Origin: Trema orientale
Taxonomy: Eukaryota; Streptophyta; Magnoliopsida; Rosales; Cannabaceae
Reading direction: 5' to 3'
DNA: 64,000 bases
Assembly: GCA_002914845.1 (NCBI GenBank)
Contig: JXTC01000205.1
Coordinates: 8,447 to 72,446, forward strand
Shown here: positions 22,207-34,197 of the stretch, piece after piece
Numbering within the stretch: the stretch's first letter is position 1
Layout: each line of letters starts with the position of its first letter
Translations under genes and position numbers: made by a program
The notes under the pieces: generated by a model
Told to the model about the DNA's origin: nothing
Seen by the model: only the letters and a program-made list of their open reading frames with translations
The model's database searches: none

Positions 22207-22865
22207 GTCCTTCTATTGGTTTCTTCTTCCAAAATCTTTCTCCTTTGTTCTGTCAAGAATTCTTTTAAGTGTCCTTTCTTGAAAAGCTCTATCACCTCAA
22301 ATCACAACTGTCTCCATTCGAAAGTTGTGTTCCCATGGTCATTATGAAACTCGCAAAACTTGTTTTTATCTCTTATGTCAGGATTGCTTCTTAATTTTTC
22401 TGGCCAATTAACATCGTTTCGACCACATAGGTGGCATATTACTATGTCTACAACAGAGATATTAAGAGGGTAAGTAGGTACTGGCTCCTGTCGAAGCGGA
22501 CTCCTAGATCTTCTCTCATCTGTCCTTCTCTTGTTATCAAATCTAGACTCTCCCTAAGAATCTCTTCCTCGTTTCTCTACTCTATAATATTGCTTGGAAT
22601 CGTCCCTCTGACAAGGTTCCATTTGGTGTCCCTTCTGGTGAGTGGTTTCTTCTTCTAAAATAATGAAACCTCAAGCTCACTAAAGTGCTTCATCTATGCT
22701 TTGTGGCTCTTTGGTTGTCAACTCTTCGTACAACTTGGACCCATGAGTGAGTCCTAATCTAAAACCTTGGATTCCCACTCCTTCATTGCATCTTGGGATT
22801 TCAATTATCTCTTTATTGAAATGCTTGATGTAATCCTTAAGTGGCTCCCCTTTCTTTTGTATAAT

Positions 22866-23804
22866 TTAGAATAGGTCATGAGTTTTCTTTTTCAGTTTCA
22901 TGTTGATCGCAAAGTTATTCATAAATATTTTTGTGAAGTCAGAATAAGAGGTAACCAATTCCGGCTCCAACTCGTACAACCACTTAAGGGCAGGTCCCTT
23001 AAGACTTTGTGTGAAAGTCTTGCACTTCATTGCATCTATTTTTTCGTGTGGTATTGAATAATTGCTCAAAGTGACAAACATGTTCATAAGGGTCGGTAGT
23101 ACCATCATAGTCGCAAAGTTTTGGAGCCATGAACTTGGGTGGTGGAATTACATCCATGATATTTCTAGCTAGAGGAGATGCTTTAAGTCCATTCACCAAG
23201 ACATCATACTCCGTATTGGGTCAGCCACCCTTTTCACTTGAGATTCCAAATGATTCAGCCTTTGGAGAAGAGCGGCCACCTCTGGAGAATGCATGATATT
23301 AGACATATTTGGTCCCACGCTCGCTAGAAGTTGATTGGGGAAGCTTTTAATTGAATGCTCTACAGTCAGCTGGTTTCTGGCTGTGCTGAATCCAGTTTGA
23401 TAAATTGGGTGCATCCCACCAACGGGTGTCATCACAAATTGAGTTCCTCCAACAGGAGTTAATGGTTGCATGCTTGATATTGGACTAAATTGGAGCAGAG
23501 AAAACATTCCGCCGAGAGTTTATTGAGAGGGTTGGGTATTAGAGATCGCCCCAATCAGACTCCCATTGGTTAGTCCACGTCTACGCTCTTGTGGGTTGGC
23601 AAGTGAATTAGGTGTCTCCAGTTGTCGCCGTAGGGCTTGATTCTCCACACGGACGGATTCATTTTTTGTCATCATGTCTATAACCCGCTTCTCAGTAGCC
23701 TCTAATCTCATTGCCATCTGAGCGAGTGAATGCTCCAAATTGTCATTTCCGCTGCTCTCAGTATTGCTGCTAGTAGGATTTCCGTGTCTTGCCATCTTGA
23801 TCAA
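22866..23804 (-). pseudogene. Retrotransposon gag, disrupted
   Basis: The N-terminal part (23520-23804) starts MARHGNPTSSNTESS and contains a heptad-like coiled coil. A middle part follows (23193-23507), then the gag core at 22866-23199 with PKFMAPKLCDYDGTTDPYEHV and FTQSLKGPALKWLYELEP, the retrotransposon gag domain pattern (PF03732 type). Stops and frame changes at about 23110 and 23510 break it. The CCHC knuckle that should follow is not readable in one frame. Confidence 0.8.
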
Positions 23805-23876
23805 GCGAAATTCCTAGTCGTTGCAGGTGAGAATATCGAATAATTTATGACTAAGGCCCCACTGTGGGTGCCAAAT

Positions 23877-24522
23877 TGTAGAGCTAAAAATCTACAATCG
23901 AATTTTAGTAAGGCCAATAACCACCACGTGCTCTGCAACCACCTATATCTTGCTAGAATCCGCTTGGAACGCCTGGGGTTGTACCTACAAAAGAGACTCT
24001 GACGCTGAAGTCAATCAAAAGTGTTCATGATCCAAAGATGCAATTGTTATTTATAGGCAATTATTACTGAGTATTTCATTCCCTACAAGACTCTTTATAA
24101 TTATCTAATAATAATAATAATAATAATATCAATATAGAATCAAGTAACTAAATAAAATTGAAGCACTTACCCGATCTTAGTATCCAAATCACGGATATTC
24201 CGAAATAAATTTAGGATAAATACCTTACTTAGCGGGTTTACAAGATCATCATTATCTCCTCATTATAGTAGGACCAATTTTAAACGAGTGAAACTAGTGA
24301 CAAATTCAGTCAGCCAAATCCTATCTGAGTGAAGTACTCGGGTTAGCAATATTTGAGCCAGCTGGATCTAAATTTAAGTCAACTTAAAACGGGCTGACTA
24401 AAATTAGTCTCACCCCAAGCTCAATAAATTGATTTATATAGTCAAAATCCACTTAGTTATAAAACATACGATCGAAACTTCCCACCGGTAGCCAAGAAGA
24501 TTGAGAGGAGCGAAATCTAACA
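23877..24522 (-). repeat. LTR of the gypsy element
   Basis: On the element strand the LTR would run from TGTTAG (24522) to CTACA (23877), with TG...CA ends. Just beyond it is the conserved ATTTGGCACCCACAGTGGGG (23875 downward), a sequence of the type found at the primer-binding site of plant gypsy elements. A TATAAATA on the same strand at 24055-24048 is a likely LTR promoter. The outer boundary is an estimate because the second LTR is missing. Confidence 0.65.
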
Positions 24523-25620
24523 CTAACAATCTCTATCTCTGAAATCGGTCCTCTAATATCTTTGTAATGTGGACAACCAAAAGAAGATTATATATATACC
24601 CAACTTCGTATAAAGACACCCTATTGATGAATAAAATAACTAAAATAGACAATTTAAGGGGGGAAAAAAAAAGAAAAAGAAAAAAGGCACCCATTCTTCA
24701 TCTCTCCATTCTTTTTTTAATTTCCCAGGAAAATTCCCGTTCAAAATTTCATTCCATCTTTTGTCTTATTATTTTTTTAAAAATTTTTTTATACATAATT
24801 CATCTCCTCGGACAGTTCTAATCTCTTTGATAATCTTTTTAATTTTAAATTAAAAAAAAAGTGAAATTTTTTTGCTTTATACTAAGTTTGTTTTGTTTTG
24901 TTTTTTATTTTTTTCCCATATATTGTGTTTCATTTTCTCGCATTAATTATTTATTTTTTTCATAGTTTTTTGTTTAATAACTTAATCTTTTCATCCTAAA
25001 AATTAAAATTACTAATTCGTTTTAATTCATAAATTTGCTGGGAAAAAAAATTAGCTTAAAAAGCGTTTGAGGTACTTTTAATATGACTTTTGATTTCTTA
25101 TCCTGATTTGTCTTTTTATTTATTTTAAGGGTGCCTTAATAATTGTACAAGTGCAAATATAATGCCCACAACCAAAATATATATATATATGCAAAGTTCC
25201 AAATATACCCTTATTAATAATCAATTACTACGATAAATTCGCATATGCGCTAGCACCGGTATTAGATCAGGTGACTTGTATTAGTATAATCAGGCTCCAA
25301 TTATCCAAGAAAAGGATATTAGATAACAATGCCATTTGTCATCAGCTCCTGACTGCCTCAGGGCCGCCAACCCACATAGCAAAACCAAGTAGATATCCCT
25401 GGACCAAAACCATAAGTAACAGTTACAGCCTCTGGTTTTACCCAAACTTTTTGTCTCTTCTTTAATTCATTCATGCACCCAACGCCCACCATTTCCCGCC
25501 AATAGAGAGTTTTCAGAGACTTTACTTGATCTGTTCTTATGCCCATTTCAAAGGTTAACATGAATCCAGGTTCAAAGGCCCAGAAAGTACTGCAAAAATG
25601 AGTAACGGGGCAGCTCTTAG

Positions 25621-25737
25621 AGCTTTGATTGTGGCCATCTTCTGCAGTTGTTTCAAGCAAGCAAAGCTTGGAAAGTCATGTACTTGTTCATCTGCTGGGG
25701 TCCCAATGGAACCCATTACTTATATTATATGAACTAG
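25621..25737 (+). pseudogene. DUF3774 gene remnant
   Basis: In one frame, opening directly after a TAG at 25618, the sequence reads FQASKAWKVMYLFICWGPN (ending at 25707) and stops at 25737. Its VMYLFICWGPN matches the diagnostic VMYLSCWGPN of the DUF3774 genes at 18235 and 26624, with one extra residue. There is no in-frame ATG or family N-terminus upstream. I infer a decayed paralogue lying 0.9 kb upstream of an intact one. Confidence 0.6.
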
Positions 25738-26105
25738 GATATATGATGGATGATATAACTTTTTTTTTTCGGTAGAAGGAAGATGTAATATATATACATA
25801 TTAGGAGAGTATTACTATTGCAAAAGCATATAATCGGTTAGAAATATTTAATCTATTTTACAATTGTGCTACATTTTGACTAGATTTGGCGTGCAAATGT
25901 AATTTGGTGCATGAGATAGCAAAAGTTAGTAATTTAGTTATGTAATCTATAAAGACGGTGCATTTATTCACTTACAACCGATTATTGTTTCCCTAAAAAT
26001 GAAAGGAAAAATATTGTTGTTCAATTGAGTTGTGTGAGGGATTGTTGCATTTGATCAACGTGATTGTCCAATATTAACTATTGATTAGTGTGAGTCTCAC
26101 GTAAT

Positions 26106-26179
26106 TTTTCTATAAGATGATAATACTTTGATTGAATAAGCATTTTCTATAAGATGATAATACTTTGATTGAATAAGCA
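26106..26179. repeat. Perfect 37-bp tandem duplication
   Basis: TTTTCTATAAGATGATAATA and the following 17 bases occur twice back to back with no mismatch (26106-26142 and 26143-26179). It lies about 450 bases upstream of the DUF3774 start codon at 26624. Confidence 0.95.
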
Positions 26180-26495
26180 GTTTATGGCTTAAACTATATA
26201 TGATTCTTTTCCTAATTTGTTCCTGTACTATATTTGTCTCCTCGTCTTGATGGCATCTAATCCGCAAAGGGAAACAGTTTCTACTTTACTCCCTATATTC
26301 CAAGCTGAAAAGAACAAAGTCAGCCGCTGGTAAGATTACACAAAAGCCAAAAGCCTTTAGTATGTACAAAAACCATATGCCAACTAAAAACTGCCTACAC
26401 TTCAATTTTACCACTTAGCTGTGCGTGTATATTTGGCTTCAGTTTCAGACCTCAATTATTAGTAGTTATCCAGCAAAAGTGGCAAAGCCAGTGCT

Positions 26496-26503
26496 TATAA
26501 AAG
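26496..26503 (+). promoter_or_regulatory. TATA box of the DUF3774 gene at 26624
   Basis: TATAAAAG lies about 125 bases before the ATG, a usual spacing for a plant gene with a short leader. It is assigned by position and composition. Confidence 0.6.
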
Positions 26504-26623
26504 CCAAATTAAGCTTATGGTTCTGATCAAAGTGAGAGTGAGTTTTGTATTTGTCAACCTTTTCTTTCTTTCTATTGTGTCACAGGCACAACATAATCAA
26601 TCATTCAACAAAGCATTAAAAAA

Positions 26624-26890
26624 ATGAGTTGGAAGGGCAAGACTTGGGCTTTTGCAAGCACAGTTGCGGCCATGGAGGAGTTGAAGGACAAGAAATTATG
26701 CAGATGGAACTCTAGCTTGCAATCCTTATGCAACCCACATGTAAATAACAATGTTGAACCGTTTTCTTCCTCTACTTCTTCCTATGCAAAAACTGAGACA
26801 AAGAGGAGAAGCAAGGAGCAGAATCTGAAGCAACCAGAGGAGTCACTCAGAATAGTTATGTACTTGAGTTGTTGGGGACCCAACTCATGA
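26624..26890 (+). CDS. DUF3774 / wound-induced polypeptide family protein, 88 residues
   Basis: Intronless gene with both ends of the family pattern. The N-terminus MSWKGKTWAFASTVAAMEELKD is an Ala-rich amphipathic block. It is followed by the CRWNSSLQSL region typical of one DUF3774 subgroup, then a Ser-rich linker, a basic stretch (KRRSKEQNLKQ) and the signature PEESLRIVMYLSCWGPNS at the C-terminus. A TATA box lies 125 bases upstream. The start ATG follows an A-rich leader. Relatives are stress- and wound-inducible, and the molecular role is not known with confidence. Its sequence is closest in the window to the remnant at 25621 and the copy at 18235, judging from the shared tail. Confidence 0.9.
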   Translation: MSWKGKTWAFASTVAAMEELKDKKLCRWNSSLQSLCNPHVNNNVEPFSSSTSSYAKTETKRRSKEQNLKQPEESLRIVMYLSCWGPNS

Positions 26891-28329
26891 GCTGGAAAGA
26901 TGCCCCATTAGTCTTTTTTCTTTCTTTTTTTATTATAAAAATACATTAGCATATATGTATTTGATGCAACACAGCTAGGAGAGGCAATCAGTTTTGTGTT
27001 TTGTATAATCTCAATTGAAGATCAAGGTAAAATAAGAAAAATAACCAAAAGAAAATTGTTTTCCACTCCCAAATGGGAATTTTTTCAATTTTATACTTCT
27101 AAATTAGATTGTGGTGTTCTCTAATTCTCCAAGCGGATAAACCTCTTTAAGGGTCCATGACCTTGTCAAAAGGAGATTTTTTGGGGGAACAAAAAGTAAC
27201 TTTACGCAAAGGTTGTTTGATTGTACCATAGCAAGTTAGTAATTTCCCCAGATGAAAATTGGGTAGGTCGAATTATTGCATAGCACAATATTATGAGTTG
27301 GATAGGAAAGAAAAGAAAAGAAAAGATGAGAGATGCCTTTTAACAAGAGGACCACATGGGGTGTATCAGTGGGCATTCCTGTGTCCTTATCTTTAATGGC
27401 ACCGCAAGAACATGTTCAACTGCTATAACATCATGGCATATTATGGCCTTATGCATGCTCTTTAAGCCTTTATCTATTCTTTTAAAGCATAAAGCAGAAT
27501 CCAACCAAAGGAAAAAGAAAGAGAAAAACAATAAATTTTTTTTGCATAATATGAACAAGTATTGCTTAAGGGGTTTAATTCATTCCTGGAAAATAAGAAT
27601 GAAATCCGTGCTTTAAGAACATCTTACAAACACAACATGCTAAAAGCACTTGGCCCTTGCTAAATATCTACTCACTCATACTGACGCAAGCTTCCAGTTT
27701 TTTTAAAATATAAAAAATCTAATTTTGATTACAACAAATGAATTATGAAAAGGCTTGTATTTTTATTTATTTAATTTTTTTCTTTTTAGGTAGGACTTAG
27801 GAGATAGAAGAAAGAACCAAACCAACTGTAAAGCCCGGGAACAAAACAGAAATCAACCTCATGAGGCAGACAAAGTACAGTACATAAAAATTGCACAACT
27901 TTGAGATCTGAGCAGTGCAACCAAATTTAACAATAAACTCAAATAAGTCTCAAGCCCAAAATTTCAAACTTGAACCTGCTTAACCTCTGTCAATAACCAG
28001 TACCAGAGTTAAAGAAAACCACCGCCATTTCCGACAATCCAAAAAGTGGACGAAAAAACAAAAATAATATTATTGTGAAAGGTCACGTTCAGCTACATTT
28101 GCGAAAACTCAATTCAACCATAAAGAGCTTTCACACCCCAAGACACACCCCAAAAAACATATCTTGCAACAAAAAAAAAGGGGACTTTGGGATAGAAAAA
28201 TCCCAATGTCTATCTTCAAGCACAAAACAAAATCTGTCTTTTTTTAGAAAGCTCTTGAGAGACCCATTTGAAATAGTGAAGTGGGTTTTGTTTATTTATT
28301 TATTTTTACTTTTTGGGGTTGGTGGGGAA
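26891..28329. other. Spacer and 5' region of the VAP4-type gene
   Basis: The first part holds the 3' UTR of the DUF3774 gene. From about 28050 onward the A-rich sequence is the leader of the MSP-domain gene. An open frame begins at 28075 in frame with it, but that extension is low-complexity and absent from the family, so it is not counted as protein. Confidence 0.55.
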
Positions 28330-31300
28330 ATGGCTGTTGAAGCTGAGAAATCTGGGTCTGATGGGAAAGTTTGGAGGTTTTGTAAAATGCCGTTTTGGCA
28401 AGGGAGAAATGGGTCTTCATCATCTTCTTCTTCGTTAACTTCTATGCATAATAATGCCCATCAGCAGAATCAGAGCCATCAATCTGTGGAGCATATGAGT
28501 CTTCAGTCTTCTACTACGGTGTCGTCTGTGGCTAAATCCTTCCTTCCAACTAGGAGGAGGCTCCGTCTTGACCCTCCAAACAAGCTTTTCTTTCCATGTA
28601 AGGTTTTTTGGTTCTTGCTTGGATATTTCATTTTTTGTTTTGTAATTTTCTTTGGTGGGCATTTGGGTTTTGGCTGATTTAATTGATCTGGTATGTGTTT
28701 TGGTGTTTACCTTCTACTCTATCTTGGCCAGTTCTAGTATTTGGGAAGCTAAACGCTTCATTTTGGTTAATTTAAATTGGATGGTATATCAATATTTGGA
28801 TATTAGAGCGGTTTCATTTGGTAAAAGCTTATCTGGGTCTTCCCATTTTGTTTCTTGAACGACAATTCTATGTTTTTTTTTTTTTTTGGTTGCTTGATTG
28901 GTTGATTTCTTTTATTGTCAATTACGTTGTTCTGTTTTCTTCTCTGTCTCTAGGACTCAAACAATGAGATTGTTCTTTGTGTAAATTGCATGAGTTTGTT
29001 CAATGTTTATGCTATTTTAACTGAGTGAACAGATTTCTGATTTCATTGGATGATAATTTCTTATGGCGATTTTTTCGTTTCTAATTCATGGTGTTTAAAT
29101 TGCTACAGAAGTATTTTCTGATGTGAACATTTTGTGGTTTTAGAATTTTTCCTTTTTTTCCCCCTTCTTTTTCTTGGTTATGATTGGACTCTTAAGCTTT
29201 TAAAGACCTTCTTCTTTTCTTAATTTTCATAAAACTGCATCACATTCATCAATGTGTCTTAATTTTGCTCTTGAGGTATCCTGTCACCTAATACCTAAGT
29301 GGATGAATTTAAGTTTCACTTGTTGTTAGGTCCATCATTGTTTTCTTTAGCAAGATTTCATTCTAAAATATCTGGATAATGCTTAGGAGCAATATTCTCT
29401 GAACTTCCATTGAACTTTTGCTGATTGATGATTGAAAGTTCAGACTTGTTTAAGTTAGACTTGTTTATCTATTTATTGCCTGATTGTTTCGTCTCTTTTA
29501 TCTGAAGATGAACCTGGTAAGCAGGTTAGGAGTGCCATTGGGATAAAAAACACGTGCAAGTCTCATGTGGCTTTCAAGGTAATTTAGATTTTCCGTACTG
29601 TTTTGATGCTGATGTTACTAACTTAATACCTCATTAAATACTTACCAAACTAAAATAACAACATTAGGAGAAGGGATAGGAAAATGGCTGTTCTTTCCCT
29701 CACTTTTGGAATGTAAATAGAAGTTCGAACAGTAAAAATTTTCCTTATGTTAATCAGAATTTGGAACAAATAGCCTGCAGTTGAATGTCTGAAAATTTTG
29801 CCTGGCATAGAAGGCCTTGAATATGTAGAACATGCTTTTATATGAATCTGGAAGGAGGTAGGTTGCTTCGGTTTTCTGAAACTTTGAACTTAAAAAGTTA
29901 GATGTTCAATTTATCACCTTAAAAAAAATGATAGTATCTTGTTAATGCTATCACTGAGCTAATTACTCGCCTATTTTTCCAGTTCCAAACAACAGCACCA
30001 AAGAGCTGTTATATGCGCCCTCCTGGGGGAATACTGGCTCCTGGTGAAAGTCTTATAGCAACAGGTAAATTAATTCTTCTTGACCTTCCTTTTACTTTTT
30101 CTTTCTGTCTTTGGATTGTTGTTCTCCTCCTATGGTTTTTGCTTTCAGTTTCTTTCACTCCATTTCTAACTAGTGATACACTGAAATTTGAAGTATTAGA
30201 TGTTAATGATCTCTTTTCAAATTCTAACATGGCCGACAGTATTCAAGTTTGTGGAACCTCCGGAGAACAATGAAAAACCAATAGATCAGAAGAGCAAGGT
30301 CAAGTTCAAGATCATGAGTCTAAAAGTGAAAGGCGAAATGGACTATGTTCCAGAACTGGTATCTTTTTTTATATGAATTGTACAGTTGATTAATCTATTT
30401 TATTGTTTTATTTGGTAAATTACATTTTCTATATTGGCAGCCCCTTTTGATGACATTCTAATTGAGTTTTGAGTTGGCTGGTTCATTTGAGGTCAAATCT
30501 CCTGTTATTGTCATATTTTCAGGAAGTACTGTAACTTTATAATGGATACTCCGTGCATCCAGGATTACTCTTCATAAATACTTGCCATTTTGAAGACTTC
30601 TTATTTCTGTTTTTCATTGGTTTTGTTTACTCTATCTTGTGTTTCGCCGGCATGATTGCCTTTCTTTCATTATGCAAGATAATGTAAATATCTTCTTGAC
30701 AAATTAGACCATAATTGTTTTTAGTTATGAAATCACTTGCCCATGGGCAAAGTTGGGTCCAACCAATTTATGTGATACCGAGTGTTCTCTTCTGTTGAGA
30801 CTATTGTAATGGGTGGTTAGAAAGTTTCACTTTGGTTCTACTTGTTCTTTTTATGTTTCTTTTCGCAACAGAGAGACCAATGTACTGTATAGTGCTGAAC
30901 CAAACTTGTCATTTGACTATCTTATGCAGTTTGATGAACAAAAGGACCAAGTGGCTGTTGAGCAAATTTTGCGAGTTATTTTCCTTGACCCCGAACGGCC
31001 AACCCCTGTAAGTTGGATTACAAGTTTTGCGGATTTGTTTTCCTTCTGTAATTTTATGCATGTATCATTCATTCATTTGTTATATAGATTGAAGAATTTT
31101 CGTTCTTTTTTTCTTTTTTTTGGTTAAGGCTCTAGAAAAACTCAAGCGGCAATTAGCTGAGGCTGAGGCTGCACTTGAAGCACGTAAAAAGCCTCCAGAA
31201 GACACTGGCCCCCGAATTGTAGGGGAAGGACTTGTCATAGATGAATGGGTGATGCATTGAACGTTTAGCATCTTTCTTTAACGTTGAGGTTTTTTTGATT

Positions 31301-31409
31301 TATTCTCATGCGTATTCTGATTTCTGCTCAATTTCTGTTGACTTTGTAGAAAGAGAGAAGGGAAAGATACCTGGCACGACAACAAGTGGAGGGGGTTGAT
31401 TCAGTTTGA
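28330..31409 (+). CDS. PVA41: Vesicle-associated protein 4-type (VAP27-like MSP-domain protein, MAMI/PVA4 group)
   Basis: Plant VAP/MSP-domain protein, expected at membrane contact or trafficking sites through binding of FFAT-like partners. Exons: 28330-28597, 29508-29578, 29983-30064, 30240-30358, 30930-31007, 31129-31248 and 31350-31409, giving 265 residues in one frame (Arabidopsis members about 266-295). The N-terminus has MAVEAEKSGSDGKVWRF and a Ser/Gln-rich linker, then LPTRRRLRLDPPNKLFFPYE. The MSP domain (about 75-190) contains AIGIKNTCKSHVAFKFQTT, SCYMRPPGGILAPGES and KFKIMSLKV. The C-terminal helix (EKLKRQLAEAEAALEARKK) is followed by GEGLVIDEWKERRERYLARQ. There is no C-terminal transmembrane anchor, which separates this VAP4 group from VAP27. 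The choice among 4-1, 4-2 and 4-3 is not certain. No defect is seen. Confidence 0.93.
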
Positions 31410-33305
31410 AGTGATTCTTTCTCTCGTTTAGAGATCTTCGCCGTCTAAATGGAGGTTTCCATCTGTGATTTCACAATTTTACATTCTTTTTCCTGTTGAG
31501 ATCTTCAAGAAAATGTTGCTGCCACAAATGAGCTGTCAAGAGGTAAAGTTGAAGCATGTCTAATGTCTTGTTGTGGATAATGTGAGGAAAATTTATGACT
31601 GAAGTCCCTTGATTCATAGCTCACACCTTGTTTCTTGTAGATAGCAGGAACTGAATAGAAAATGGCACTGTTTATTTTGTGATAACGATGTTACATAAAA
31701 ACTAGCTGATGCTTGTTATTATGGGTGGTTTTGGTTTTCATTCTTGAGTTCTTTCAACATGGGTACTTCCCCTTGTAGCCACTTTGTTTTACTGCAACTT
31801 TACATGACCCTTTGTTATGAAGACGTATGAATTCCTGGTTCATTTTAATACTTTCTACGACTTGGAAGGTACTTTTGTCACAGTTTACAGTCTTGCATAG
31901 AATGTGAGAGTCGCTGGTCATAAAATGTTCAACACATCAGAGTCATTATTTTACATGGTCTTACCTAATATCATTTAGTCTGCATATACTCTCTAGAAAT
32001 TGTCCGCACTTACTAAATTAAATTGCGCTTCAGTGGGTGAGTTAACGAGTCTTAGAAACAGATTGTCACCGCCTTATCACGAACTTTGAAGAAATTTCAG
32101 ACGTGTGAGTGTAAGGAAAGACAATCCAACCCTTTACAACCTTGTAGTTACATACTACCGAGCATTAAGAACATATAGATGATAGGGACTGGTGCAATCA
32201 TACCATGCACTAGATTCAATCATAACTCCGCGATTAAGTGTGCACTGGTGAGCAGTCTATGATGATTGTGATGCGTCCTTCCATTGAAAAAGAATACAGA
32301 TGTTACGGACCAAATCTAATTTAAAATTGAGAAACCACTGTATTATCACAAGTTCCTCTAAAAGTAGAGAAAAAGGAGGACCAATAATGGATATGTACCC
32401 AAACTCAGTGATCATTATGTTCTCTCAACAGACAGAAGGGATTAAGAATTAAAAGTATGATCTGCAGTCACATGAAAATATAATTCTCATATTAATATAA
32501 TAGATTTGATAGCTTCGATGTTGGCAAATGTGTGTTGGCAGCTCAACTTGAATGATGGCCATAAGAAGGATAAAATCTTATGCCAACTTTTTTTCTTCTT
32601 AAGTATATTTGGATCTAATGGAATTTTGATTGAGATCTGGATACGATTCTGATTTTCTTGGTCCACCAACCCTTTAAAAATTCCATTGCAACCACTCATA
32701 TTTACATGTTGCATGATGATTAGGCATTATTATAGAGCCATGACATGTAAATTTTTGTTGGACATCCCACTCAGTGATATTATTTTGTTGTCTAAAACAT
32801 TTGCTTGTGTGTATATGAAGAGGAGTATCTAGTTTTGGCCTTTGCAGATCAATCTTGAAATCCATTTAATTCTAAATATTCTTTTTTGTATTGGCCCCAT
32901 TACTATATATTATTTTTAAAAGCAATAAAACAATTATATATAGTATGCACCACATAGAGTATTCCTTACCTAAAATGCCGTCGAAACAACGCTGAGTGAC
33001 TACATTTTCCATTACCATGGTATATAATAGTGACATATTTTGCCTAAAAGCAACTGTTAGGACTTATAGTAATGACTTGGTTTCTTGTAATTAAAGGCAT
33101 ATAATCATGTGGGTTAAACCATAAAGTATCATGATGACTTCGAATTGTTCTGTGTTTCACTGGAGGTAGGAATTGCCTTTAGGTTGAAAACAGAGTTCGG
33201 TTCATTCAAAATTTGAAAGCGCAAAATTTTTCATTTTTTTCCTCCGTTTTGTTGTTTTTTCTAGTGATGAAATCCAACATTTCATTAATATATGTTAGTT
33301 TCATC
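31410..33305. other. Gene-less stretch after the VAP4-type gene
   Basis: The first 400 bases or so are the likely 3' UTR. The rest is unremarkable AT-rich DNA with short chance frames. I see no repeat family or gene. Confidence 0.55.
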
Positions 33306-33324
33306 AAATAAATGCACTTATTGT

Positions 33325-34197
33325 CAAAGCTAAATAGTTTTAGACGATATTTAGAGAGAAGTTAGAGAGAGGAGCTCCAACCTGCTCTCCTCTCCTCTCT
33401 GCATCAAGCTTCCTTTCTGCAACAGAAGCAAGTTCTTTCTTCCGAATAATGCTATGGGGCACCAGTGGTGTCCAGCACCACAATGATGTGTCAGTCTGTC
33501 ACTGGTTAATTATAATTATAATTCAGGTGGGACCCATGTGGGACCCAGTTCATTAATTAAATCATCCAGTGATAAACAGACATGTCATTGTGGTGCTGGG
33601 CACCACTGGTGCCTTATAGCATTGCTCCTTTCTTCCAGGTGCCTTCCCCTACCGGAGAGGAGATCATTCTCTCTCTTCGGTATGGGTTTTTCTCTTTTAC
33701 TTTGTCTGTTTTTAGTTTTTTTTTTTGTTCCAATAACTCTTCCTTTTGGAAGGATAGTTTCTCATCTAGATCTAGATCTTGTCTGGGCTCAGTACACCCA
33801 AATCTAAATCTGTAGTGGTTTATGTTATTTCAAGTTTGTTTTTTGGTTTTCGTGTGGTTATCCTCCAAATCTATATCAATTTTTGTTTAAATATGAAGAG
33901 GTAGTTACTATAGTGGATTAGGCAAAATCTCCTCCAATAAATCAATCAGAGTTGCCAATTCGGATTGGGAAGAATCAAAAGGAGCCATTGAAGTGTTCTA
34001 TTTTACCTTTGGAGATTTTCTCCAAAATCGTTATCGGGGACCACCGGTACTCCGAGATCTACAAAGATGTTGTCATTTTCAGACTTTTGAATCAATTTCT
34101 TGATTATGATTATAAGAGATTATATGTAACTCGACTGACTATTGTAACTCTTACATGAGTTTAATGAAATTGTTTTACTTTTCAAAAATAAATAAAT
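33325..34197 (+). mobile_element. Retroposed insertion with (AAAT)n tail and 19-bp target-site duplication
   Basis: AAATAAATGCACTTATTGT occurs at 33306-33324 and again at 34198-34216. The segment between starts with a purine- and pyrimidine-rich leader-like region and ends in CTTTTCAAAAATAAATAAATAA, an (AAAT)n tail. A long direct duplication with a simple 3' tail is the signature of target-primed reverse transcription (LINE, SINE or retrocopy). No reverse transcriptase or recognisable protein is visible, so the parent is unknown. A 184-bp MITE later inserted into it. Confidence 0.8.
33444..33627. mobile_element. Mutator-type MITE, family A copy 1
   Basis: A 184-bp element with ends GAATAATGCTAT and (inverted) GAGCAATGCTAT. 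The inverted similarity continues through GGCACCAGTGGTG and CCAGCACCACAATGA for about 60 bases. It is flanked by a perfect 9-bp duplication CTTTCTTCC (33435-33443, 33628-33636). Nine-base duplications and long arms indicate mobilisation by a Mutator-like transposase. A second copy is at 46219. Confidence 0.9.

Larger units (their letters stand above)
21128..24522 (-). mobile_element. Truncated Ty3/gypsy LTR retrotransposon (Tat-like), minus orientation
   Basis: Reading from high to low coordinates: 5' LTR (24522-23877), primer-binding region, gag, protease, then the start of reverse transcriptase running into the gap. RT RNase H, integrase and the 3' LTR are not in the window. The pol entry motif (MPGIDP...QLNVDP...KPVRQKMRKF) and the VVVPKKNGKW block match the Tat/Ogre group of gypsy elements. 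The frame is broken in several places by stops and shifts, so the element is dead. Confidence 0.85.
24523..26623. other. Intergenic region with a decayed DUF3774 copy
   Basis: AT-rich DNA between the LTR and the DUF3774 gene at 26624. It holds the gene remnant at 25621-25737 and the 37-bp duplication at 26106-26179. The last 300 bases are the promoter and leader of the next gene. Confidence 0.6.

Noticed and set aside
28075..28329. 85-codon extension in frame with the VAP4-type gene
   Set aside because: Low-complexity leader sequence. The family starts at MAVEAEK, and the extension has no conserved feature.
33538..33815. Two overlapping plus-strand frames with hydrophobic stretches
   Set aside because: They start inside the MITE and continue into the retroposed segment, so they are by-products of transposon sequence.
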